Shown: positions 12,847 through 18,261 of the stretch, piece after piece | How the letters are laid out: every line of letters starts with the position of its first letter | Numbering within the stretch: position 1 is the stretch's first letter | Assembly (NCBI GenBank): GCA_035713725.1 | Contig: DASTMZ010000010.1 | Location: forward strand, 1 to 18,261 | Direction: 5' to 3' | DNA length: 18,261 bases | DNA from: DASQPR01 sp035713725 | Lineage (GTDB): Bacteria > Actinomycetota > Actinomycetes > Mycobacteriales > Micromonosporaceae | The notes under the pieces: generated by a model | Told to the model about the DNA's origin: nothing | Databases searched by the model: none | Seen by the model: only the letters and a program-made list of their open reading frames with translations | Made by a program: the position numbers and the translations under genes

Positions 12847-13242
12847 TCAGGCGTCGCCACGATGTTCGGGCATAACGGCGATCGCGTCGATCGCGATGCG
12901 TCGACCACCGGGCAGACCCACCAGCGCCGACGATCGCGCCGGCGGAGGGGTCGGAAACACGTCGGCGAAGACCGCGTTGATCACCGGCATGTCGGCAAGG
13001 TCGGTGTAGAAGACCGTGGTGCGGACGACGTGTCGCAGGTCGGTGCCGGCGCGTCCGAGGATGCGGGCCAGGTTGGCGATCGCCTGGCGGCACTCCGCGT
13101 CGAAGCCGCCCGTTGCCGGCGCGTCCTTTGTGAACGGATCGATGCCGGCCTGCGCGGACACGAAAACGAGGTCACCCGCGCGGACCGCGGGCGAGTACGG
13201 CCCGAGAACCGGCAGGTCGTCACCACTGATCGTTTCGTACAC
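12847..13242 (-). CDS. RidA family enamine/imine deaminase
   Basis: The 131-residue protein has the size and motifs of the RidA (YjgF/YER057c/UK114) family, which hydrolyses reactive enamine/imine intermediates such as 2-aminoacrylate. It shows the N-terminal GPYSPAVRAGDLVFVSAQ and the C-terminal PPARSSALVGLPGGRRIAIDAIAV, where Arg103 of PARSS corresponds to the essential Arg of RidA enzymes. Family members form trimers with active sites between subunits. The start is GTG 13242, with AAGGA 9 nt upstream. The GNAT gene ends 68 bp before it on the same strand, so a common transcript is possible. The true substrate may differ because many RidA paralogs are specialised. Confidence 0.92.
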   Translation of the reverse strand: MYETISGDDLPVLGPYSPAVRAGDLVFVSAQAGIDPFTKDAPATGGFDAECRQAIANLARILGRAGTDLRHVVRTTVFYTDLADMPVINAVFADVFPTPPPARSSALVGLPGGRRIAIDAIAVMPEHRGDA

Positions 13243-13310
13243 GTCGTCCGGTCCTTCGGCGTCGTACGGTTGCGGGCCCGCTCACCGTACCCGGCCGAGA
13301 GCGTGGACGG

Positions 13311-13895
13311 TCAGTTCGTCGCGGGTCGCAACATGCCGGTCAGTGGTGGGCAGGCGCCGGCTTGGAAGGTGCCGGTGACGTCGAATCCGTGGCGCCGGTA
13401 GAACGGGATCGTGCGTGGGTTCGGGGTCTCCAGATACACCGGCACCGCCTCGACGTCCACGATGCTGAGGCAATGCGTCATCAGTGCGCTCCCGCGCCCT
13501 CGGCCCTGCGCCGACGGGTCAGTGCCGAACCAGGGCAGGTACCAGTGCGCGAACGCGGGATGCGCCTCGTTCATCTGGTCGAGCACCGCAAACAAGTCCG
13601 CATGTTTGGCCGGCGCGACACTACCGCGCAGCACCTCGACGATCGCGTCGCCGTCGGGTGCGGCGCCTGGCGGCATCCACAGCGACACCGCCGCGAACTC
13701 GTCCAACTGCCACGCGGTGTCGGTGCTAAATGCGGCACCGCCGAACGCTTCTAGGAAACGCGGAAAATGCGCCACATACTCAGCCGCATCCGGATACAGC
13801 CATCGCTCGCATGGGTCGGCCGCGAAGGCGAGCAAGAGCGTGCCGTACGCGCGTCCTTGATCGCGTTCGGTCACCTTCTGAACACGCTCATCCAT
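13311..13895 (-). CDS. GNAT family N-acetyltransferase
   Basis: The 194-residue protein has a GNAT fold. The acetyl-CoA binding motif is QGRGRG at residues 130-135, preceded by HWYLPWFGTDPSA (strand beta 4) and followed by the C-terminal VYLETPNPRTIPFYRRHGF, the typical end of the GNAT core. The N-terminal half shows TERDQGRAYGTLLLAFAADP and an aromatic-rich WLYPDAAEYVAHFPRF, as in a group of GNATs that act on small molecules. Start ATG 13895 is chosen; the adjacent GTG 13898 is equally possible. No good Shine-Dalgarno is present. Substrate is unknown; nothing here ties it to antibiotic resistance. It may be co-transcribed with RidA. Confidence 0.9.
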   Translation of the reverse strand: MDERVQKVTERDQGRAYGTLLLAFAADPCERWLYPDAAEYVAHFPRFLEAFGGAAFSTDTAWQLDEFAAVSLWMPPGAAPDGDAIVEVLRGSVAPAKHADLFAVLDQMNEAHPAFAHWYLPWFGTDPSAQGRGRGSALMTHCLSIVDVEAVPVYLETPNPRTIPFYRRHGFDVTGTFQAGACPPLTGMLRPATN

Positions 13896-13914
13896 CACGT
13901 AATGCGCGCCGCAG

Positions 13915-13942
13915 ACCGTACGAAGGTCATCTTCTCCCCCAA
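13915..13942 (-). promoter_or_regulatory. Possible promoter of the GNAT gene
   Basis: On the minus strand TTGGGG (13937-13942) and TACGGT (13915-13920) are 16 bp apart, leaving a leader of about 10-15 nt. A second candidate -10, TAGCCT, lies at 13950-13955. Neither is decisive. Confidence 0.3.
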
Positions 13943-14106
13943 CGTACCCAGGCTATTTGGCGTGATCGAAACAGACCGGACGGGACTGAAACAATAGCCG
14001 GCCTGTGCCGGGTCGGCAGCGACAGTCCGCGAACTAGCCAGCGCCACCGCATGGCGCGAACCGGCCCGGCGCCCACGATTCCGCAGGTCGCCGGGCCGAT
14101 GGAGAG

Positions 14107-14179
14107 CGCGCCCGAAGGGATTCGAACCCCCAACCTTTTGATCCGTAGTCAAATGCTCTATCCGTTGAGCTACGGGCGC
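14107..14179 (-). tRNA. tRNA-Arg(ACG)
   Basis: The minus strand folds as a standard 73-nt tRNA. It has acceptor GCGCCCG/CGGGCGC with discriminator G, anticodon stem TTTGA/TCAAA and loop CTACGGA (anticodon ACG), T-loop TTCGAAT. The encoded A34 is the substrate of TadA, encoded at 1010-1480. It is 33 bp downstream of tRNA-Ser(GCT) and probably co-transcribed. Confidence 0.97.
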
Positions 14180-14212
14180 GAGTGCCTGACCAGTGTACAG
14201 ACCGGCCAAACG

Positions 14213-14302
14213 CGGAGGCTCCGGGATTCGAACCCGGGAGGGGCTTAACACCCCAACCGCATTAGCAGTGCGGCGCCATAGACCGAACTAGGCGAAGCCT
14301 CC
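14213..14302 (-). tRNA. tRNA-Ser(GCT)
   Basis: This is a 90-nt class II tRNA on the minus strand. It has acceptor GGAGGCT/AGCCTCC with discriminator G, anticodon stem GCACT-GCT-AATGC region giving anticodon GCT, and a long variable arm (GGGGTGTTAAGCCCC). It is the first gene of a two-tRNA unit with tRNA-Arg(ACG). Confidence 0.97.
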
Positions 14303-14331
14303 CCGATGGCCTGCCAGACCACCGCCGGTCG

Positions 14332-14360
14332 AGAATACAGGCCGGCTTGCAACCGGGCAA
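14332..14360 (-). promoter_or_regulatory. Promoter of the tRNA-Ser/tRNA-Arg unit
   Basis: On the minus strand, -35 TTGCCC (14355-14360) and -10 TATTCT (14332-14337) are separated by exactly 17 bp. The start would be about 22 nt before the mature tRNA-Ser 5' end. This is the best match to a vegetative-sigma promoter in the window, as expected for stable RNA. Confidence 0.65.
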
Positions 14361-14448
14361 AGCGACTACCAGCGTCGCAACGTGCCATCCGACCGGCCCG
14401 ACAGGCGCCGCCCGCGCGTGCCGGCCGGTGATGATGAACCGCGGATAT

Positions 14449-14454
14449 TAGGCT
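14449..14454 (+). promoter_or_regulatory. -10 box for leaderless start of the EcsC-like gene
   Basis: TAGGCT is followed by GCACGAGC (8 nt) and then ATG 14463, without a Shine-Dalgarno. The spacing places the transcript's first base at the start codon. Confidence 0.5.
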
Positions 14455-14462
14455 GCACGAGC

Positions 14463-15806
14463 ATGGGGCAGGAGCCGCGCCCGGATCGGTCCACCGACCC
14501 GGAGATCACACCGCGCAAGCGCATCGCGGCCACACCCGCCGCCGCGCTCTTCCTGCCGCCCTCCGACCCGGCTCGACCCGACAACGGGGGTACGCAGACG
14601 TCGGCGAGCACCGATTCCCCTGCCGCAAACGGAGCGCAGGCCGGCCCGAAACGTGCCGCACCGGCGGCGGCGTTCCTGGCCGCGGCGGCCGCGGAGTCCG
14701 CGAACGGGTCAGGCCATCACGAGCCGGCGCGCAATGGCCATTCGGCAGTGCCGCCTCGCCCGGCGGCGGCACATGCCGCGGCAACCGATAACGGCGCCAC
14801 GCCACCGCCGGCGAAGGCGACACCCACGCAGGCGGCCTCGCCGAAAGCCGCCTTGCCGAAGAAAACAGCGCCCGCGACGAAGACAGCAGCGGCAAAGAAA
14901 GCAGCGCCACAGCAGAAGACAGCGGCGGCGAAGGCGGTTCCACCGGCGAATCCGACTGCGGCGAAGAAAACTGCGCCGTCCAAGTCGACGGCTGCGAAGA
15001 AGGCTGCGCCCACCAAGCAGGCGACGCCCGCGGTGCAGGCGACGCCGGCCAACAAGGTCGCTCCCGCAAAGAAGGTCGCTCCCGCAAAGAAGGTGGCTCT
15101 CGCCAAGAAGGCAGCCCCCGCCAAGAAGATAGCGGCCGCCAAGAAGATAGCTGCCGCCAAGAAGGCCGCACCCGCCTCACCGGCCCCGCCGGTCGCCGTC
15201 GCGACCGAATTGCGCGAGCGTCCTGGCGTGTGGCTCACCGTACGACAGCAGCCGCAGCACATCCCCAGCGCGCTTGCCCTGGCCGCGGTCGCGCGGTATG
15301 CCGACGAGGCGCGCACCAAGGCGGAGTGGCTACGCACCACGTACCCGGACGTCGGCGCCGACCGGCTTGCGCGGGTCGCGATCCGTACGGCTCGACGGCG
15401 TACCGGACTGGCCGCGCTCGCCACCGGCCTGCCGTTCGGTGGGGTGGCAACCGCGTCCGGCCACCTGTGGGCGTACGCGCGACTCGTCCTCGACGTCGCG
15501 GCCGTGTACGGCTTCGATCCCGCTGATCCGGCTCGCGCCGCGGAGGTGCTCGCGCTGCTCGGCATCTACCCGGATGCTCGGGCGGCTCGGGCGGCCGTGC
15601 GCGCGGCCAGCGGCGAAGCGGCCGATGATGGTCGGCGGGCACCGGCGCTGCCTCGGCTCGGCTCGGTGACACGAGCGCTCGGTTGGCGTACGGCGTCTCG
15701 CGTCGTACCCGCGTCTGGCCTGATCCTCGCGAGCCTCGCTGGCGCGACCGATGTGGCCGACCTCGGCGAGCGCGCGATCCGCTTCTACCGCGACGCGGCC
15801 GCGTAG
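14463..15806 (+). CDS. H1-like Lys/Ala/Pro repeat protein with EcsC-like domain
   Basis: The 447-residue protein has two contrasting parts. Residues 1-130 are disordered and Ala/Pro-rich. Residues about 130-245 are very basic, made of KKA/PAKK units like those in histone H1 and the tails of actinobacterial HU proteins, and include six 6-residue repeats (199-234). From about 255 the chain resembles the EcsC family: VWLTVRQQPQHIP, LPFGGVATASGHLWAYARLVLDVAAVYGFDPADP and a final helical segment ASGLILASLAGATD. EcsC-like proteins are membrane-associated and of unknown biochemistry. Start ATG 14463 is supported by the TAGGCT box. A start further upstream (14382) would need the promoter box inside the gene. 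It converges on the oxidoreductase with 4 bp between stops. A role linking nucleoid or polyanions to membrane is speculative. Confidence 0.82.
   Translation: MGQEPRPDRSTDPEITPRKRIAATPAAALFLPPSDPARPDNGGTQTSASTDSPAANGAQAGPKRAAPAAAFLAAAAAESANGSGHHEPARNGHSAVPPRPAAAHAAATDNGATPPPAKATPTQAASPKAALPKKTAPATKTAAAKKAAPQQKTAAAKAVPPANPTAAKKTAPSKSTAAKKAAPTKQATPAVQATPANKVAPAKKVAPAKKVALAKKAAPAKKIAAAKKIAAAKKAAPASPAPPVAVATELRERPGVWLTVRQQPQHIPSALALAAVARYADEARTKAEWLRTTYPDVGADRLARVAIRTARRRTGLAALATGLPFGGVATASGHLWAYARLVLDVAAVYGFDPADPARAAEVLALLGIYPDARAARAAVRAASGEAADDGRRAPALPRLGSVTRALGWRTASRVVPASGLILASLAGATDVADLGERAIRFYRDAAA
15057..15164. repeat. Six 18-bp tandem repeats encoding VAPAKK-type units
   Basis: Units start at 15057, 15075, 15093, 15111, 15129 and 15147. 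The first two share the identical sequence GTCGCTCCCGCAAAGAAG; the last ones encode IAAAKK. The neighbouring copies are more alike than distant ones, which points to recent local duplication and a likely length-variable tract between strains. Confidence 0.85.
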
Positions 15807-15810
15807 GCCG

Positions 15811-17424
15811 TCATCGACGGAAGCGTCGGCGCCGCTGATCGCGCTCGATCTGGCCGACGACGTTGCGACCCGGCACGCCGGTCACGCCGCCCCCGCCGTG
15901 CGTCGCGGAGCCTGCTTGATACAGACCGGTGATCGGAGTACGGAGATCCGCGTAGCCGGCCGCGGGTCGCATGTGGAACATCTGGCCGGGTGTCAGCTCG
16001 CCGTGGAAGATGTTGCCGCCGACCAGGCCGTATTCGGTCTGCATCTGATGCGGCCCGATGACCTGGCGCCCGACCATCGAATCGATGAACCCCGGTGCGA
16101 CCGCCTCCATGCGCGCGGTAAGCCGGTCCGCGTAGGCCGTCAGCTCGTCGCGATGCGGTTGCACGGCATAGCTCGACGGCACCCACTGCGTGAACATCGA
16201 CACGATGTGGTGGCCGGGCGGCGCGAGCGAGTCGTCGAACACCGACGGGATGCAGATGTCCGCGAACGGCAACTCCGCCGGACGGCCCGACGCGGCGTCC
16301 CGGAACGCCTGCTCGACATCGTCCAGCGATTCGGCCAGCACGATCGTGCCGCCGTGAACCTGCGGATCGAATTCCGGATGCGAGGTGAATGTCGGCAACC
16401 GGTCGACCGCGAAGTTGACCTTCACGGTGCCGGACCGGGTCTGGTAGGCCGCGATGTCCGCGACGAAGTCGGGCGGCAGCGTGCCGGGTTCGATCATGTC
16501 CAGGAAGGCGATCTTCGGATGCACCGTGGTCACCACGGTCGGTGCCGCGATCTCCTCGCCCGACGCGAGCACCACGCCGGTCACCTGGCCGCCACTCGTG
16601 ACGATGCGGCGAACCTCGGCCGACGTACGGATCTCGGCACCGCCGGCACGCGCCGACGTGGCGATCGCCTCGGAGACCGCACCCATGCCGCCACGGGCGA
16701 ACCCCCATGTGCCGGTCTGCCCCTCGACGGCGTCGCCGACGTGGTGGTGCAGCATCACGTACGCCGTGCCGGCGCTCCGCGGCCCGGCCCACATGCCGAT
16801 CACGCCCGAGACGGACAGCACGCCGCGCATCGCGTCCGACTCGAACCGCTCCTCGACGACGTCGGCGAGACTTGCGGTGAATAGCCGCGTGAGGTCGAAC
16901 GCCGCTCGTACGTTGACGCCGCGCAGCCGCCTGGCCAGCCCCGCCTGGGCGAGCAGATCGGCCGGCCGCTTCGAGCCGAGCTTCGGCGGGATCTGTTGCA
17001 GCAGCGGGCCGACGAGCTTGCCGAGGCCGGCGAACCATCGGTCCCACGCGTCATAGGCGTCCGCGTCCTTTTTCGAGAACTTCGCGATCTCGGCATGGCG
17101 GGCGGTCGGATCGGCTGGCAACGACAGGTATCGGCCGTCCCGGCGCGGCGCGAAGTAGGGACCCTGCGGGTAGACGTGGTATCCGTACCGGACGAGGTCG
17201 AGATCGCGCACCATCCGCGGCGATAGCCAGCTCACGACGTAGGACAGCGACGTCACCGTGTAGTCCGGGCCGAACGGATGCTCAGACACCGCGGCGCCAC
17301 CGACCAGCGGCCGGCGTTCGAGGACCACCACGCGGCGACCCGTGCGCGCCAGGTAGGCGGCCGCGACGAGGCCATTGTGCCCGCCGCCGACGATCACCAC
17401 GTCGTATTGGTTGGTCGTCGTCAC
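15811..17424 (-). CDS. FAD-dependent phytoene-dehydrogenase-like oxidoreductase
   Basis: The 537-residue flavoprotein has an N-terminal Rossmann fold binding FAD: VVIVGGGHNGLVAAAYLARTG at residues 9-29, ending in VVVLERR. After it comes GGAAVSEHPFG, typical of the phytoene desaturase/PYROXD2 group. The C-terminal FAD-binding segment is seen as GLYQAGSATHGGGGVTGVPG. Length fits the family. The protein is not expected to be carotenoid-specific: most actinobacterial members of this group have unknown substrates, and no other carotenoid gene is near. The start is GTG 17424 with GGGGAGG 6 nt upstream. The NTF2-like gene ends 94 bp before it on the same strand, and no separate promoter is obvious, so they may share a transcript. 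Confidence 0.9.
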   Translation of the reverse strand: MTTTNQYDVVIVGGGHNGLVAAAYLARTGRRVVVLERRPLVGGAAVSEHPFGPDYTVTSLSYVVSWLSPRMVRDLDLVRYGYHVYPQGPYFAPRRDGRYLSLPADPTARHAEIAKFSKKDADAYDAWDRWFAGLGKLVGPLLQQIPPKLGSKRPADLLAQAGLARRLRGVNVRAAFDLTRLFTASLADVVEERFESDAMRGVLSVSGVIGMWAGPRSAGTAYVMLHHHVGDAVEGQTGTWGFARGGMGAVSEAIATSARAGGAEIRTSAEVRRIVTSGGQVTGVVLASGEEIAAPTVVTTVHPKIAFLDMIEPGTLPPDFVADIAAYQTRSGTVKVNFAVDRLPTFTSHPEFDPQVHGGTIVLAESLDDVEQAFRDAASGRPAELPFADICIPSVFDDSLAPPGHHIVSMFTQWVPSSYAVQPHRDELTAYADRLTARMEAVAPGFIDSMVGRQVIGPHQMQTEYGLVGGNIFHGELTPGQMFHMRPAAGYADLRTPITGLYQAGSATHGGGGVTGVPGRNVVGQIERDQRRRRFRR

Positions 17425-17518
17425 TGCGTGCCTCCCCGGCGGTGTGCCGCCCGTCGTTGGTCATGCGTGTCGATCACGCCGGTGCGGGCCGTGGCGGGAC
17501 CGCGTCACGCGAGCCGAG

Positions 17519-17941
17519 TCAATAGCGCTCGACCAGGTGTGCCCGGTTGGCCTGCGGCTCGGACGGTTCCGGCCAATAGTCCGTGATCGCGTTGATCAGA
17601 CCATCGTCGGACATCGCGAGCCAGACGCACGCGTCCTGCTGCTCGCCGTTCACCCGTGCGTCGACGAGCACGGCCGCGTGGTGACCGTCCGCGACAACGT
17701 AACGTATCCGCAGGTGCCAGTCTCCGGGGTAGGTCCGGTTGAATTCCAGGAACGCCGCCTTCCCGCGGATGCGCTCACGGCTCTGCGGCATCTCGTAGAG
17801 GATGCCGTCGGCCAACAGCCCGGCGACGTGTGCCCAGTCGCGTCGTTCGAGGCTGTCGACGTAGTCGCGCGCCAACCGCCGGGTGTTGGCGGTCTCGTCC
17901 CCGTCGACGCCTGAGTCGTGGTGCCCATCCGTCTCGTTCAT
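17519..17941 (-). CDS. NTF2/SnoaL-like protein
   Basis: The 140-residue protein shows the alpha+beta barrel layout of the NTF2/SnoaL superfamily. It has a helix RRLARDYVDSLERRDWAHVAGLLADG, then ILYEMPQSRERIRGKAAFLEFN and beta strands around WHLRIRYVVADGHHAAVLVDA, ending in GLINAITDYWP. Members are small isomerases, hydrolases or ligand-binding proteins, and the fold alone does not give a substrate. The N-terminal 20 residues are polar and acidic. Start ATG 17941 is chosen because TAGCCT ends 7 nt upstream; the frame remains open to 17989 but without signals. It precedes the FAD oxidoreductase, suggesting they act on the same compound. Confidence 0.85.
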   Translation of the reverse strand: MNETDGHHDSGVDGDETANTRRLARDYVDSLERRDWAHVAGLLADGILYEMPQSRERIRGKAAFLEFNRTYPGDWHLRIRYVVADGHHAAVLVDARVNGEQQDACVWLAMSDDGLINAITDYWPEPSEPQANRAHLVERY

Positions 17942-17948
17942 GGACGGC

Positions 17949-17954
17949 AGGCTA
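17949..17954 (-). promoter_or_regulatory. -10 box for leaderless start of the NTF2-like gene
   Basis: The minus strand reads TAGCCT-GCCGTCC-ATG: the box ends 7 nt before ATG 17941 and no Shine-Dalgarno is present. This decides the start against the longer frame. Confidence 0.5.
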
Positions 17955-18015
17955 TCTCGGCGGTCTGTCGGTTTCCCGGCGCCAGACAACGCCGGCGCTC
18001 GACACCCGCGGGCCG

Positions 18016-18261
18016 CTACGGCACCAGACCCGGGAACCAGCGATGCAGGTAAGGCCGCAGCAACGCGTACCCGACGAAAGTCACGATGTCGAGGATCGTG
18101 TGCGCCACGATCAGTGGTGTCACGCGGCCGTAGCGCCGGTAGAACGTGGCGAAGATCAGTCCCATAGCCGCGTTGCCGGCGAACGCGCCGAAGCCTTGGT
18201 AGAGGTGGTAGGAGCCGCGGATCACCGCGGACAAGCCGATCGCGGCCGGTGTGCGCCAGCG
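18016..18261 (-). CDS. CPBP family intramembrane metalloprotease, C-terminal part
   Basis: Only the last 81 residues are in the window; the frame stays open through the right edge, so the gene's start lies beyond it. The segment RWRTPAAIGLSAVIRGSYH plus HLYQGFGAF matches the CPBP (CAAX protease and bacteriocin-processing) family. It is followed by a hydrophobic helix NAAMGLIFATFYRRYGRV and then PLIVAHTILDIVTFVGYALL, where the His of IVAH is a conserved active-site residue. The conserved EExxxR motif, if present, lies outside. The protein sits in the membrane; its substrate is unknown. It is on the same strand as the NTF2-like gene, 74 bp upstream. Confidence 0.9.
   Translation of the reverse strand, partial: RWRTPAAIGLSAVIRGSYHLYQGFGAFAGNAAMGLIFATFYRRYGRVTPLIVAHTILDIVTFVGYALLRPYLHRWFPGLVP

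Noticed and set aside
15811..17424. Carotenoid desaturase (crtI) assignment
   Set aside because: The fold is shared, but no crtB/crtE or other carotenoid gene is nearby and the sequence is closer to the general PYROXD2-like group, so a specific substrate is not supported.
1..18261. Search for insertion sequences, integrases, phage genes or attachment sites, especially at the three tRNA genes
   Set aside because: No transposase or recombinase motif and no duplicated tRNA 3' end was found; the region looks like stable chromosome.

Overview
The window is chromosomal DNA from a high-GC actinobacterium; I estimate roughly 70% G+C by eye. Supporting signs are the strong GC bias at third codon positions, GTG starts, leaderless-type promoters with a TAGNNT -10 box, a DUF6230/DUF6114 pair known from streptomycetes and relatives, a Lys/Ala/Pro-rich tail of the kind seen in actinobacterial nucleoid proteins, and the tadA / tadA-associated / tyrA neighbourhood with nearby tRNA-Ser and tRNA-Arg genes. 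I cannot name genus or family from sequence alone.

Left part (1-7121) is mostly housekeeping. It holds a tRNA-Ser(CGA) cut by the left edge, deoD purine nucleoside phosphorylase (+), the tRNA adenosine deaminase tadA and its associated acidic protein (-, overlapping by 4 bp), a Pro-rich membrane protein (-), prephenate dehydrogenase tyrA (+), a helix-hairpin-helix plus PHP-domain protein (+), and a DUF885 zinc peptidase-like protein (+). A strong stem-loop terminator (7081-7121) closes this + strand run.

The middle (7253-12468) is dominated by the cell envelope. A small Cys/His zinc-type protein (+) converges on three consecutive minus-strand genes. In transcription order these encode a secreted DUF6230 protein, a large protein fusing a four-helix DUF6114 membrane module to a Pro/Thr-rich stalk and a secreted beta-rich domain, and a lipoprotein with TolB-like propeller blades and cell-wall-binding repeats. 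A stem-loop sits just after the DUF6230 stop and may tune expression of the distal genes. This trio is the best candidate for an uncharacterised surface system in the window.

The right part holds RidA and a GNAT acetyltransferase (-), tRNA-Arg(ACG) and tRNA-Ser(GCT) (-) behind a good -35/-10 promoter, and a protein joining a histone-H1-like Lys/Ala/Pro repeat region to an EcsC-like domain (+). This converges on an FAD-dependent phytoene-dehydrogenase-like oxidoreductase (-), preceded by an NTF2/SnoaL-like protein (-) and the C-terminus of a CPBP membrane protease (-) running off the right edge.

Two start classes are visible. Many genes have a good Shine-Dalgarno (tyrA, DUF6230, DUF6114, lipoprotein, oxidoreductase, Pro-rich protein). 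Four genes (PHP, DUF885, EcsC-like, NTF2-like) lack one and instead carry TAGNNT ending 7-8 nt before the start codon, as expected for leaderless mRNAs. The tRNA-Arg(ACG) gene is the expected substrate source for TadA encoded 13 kb away.
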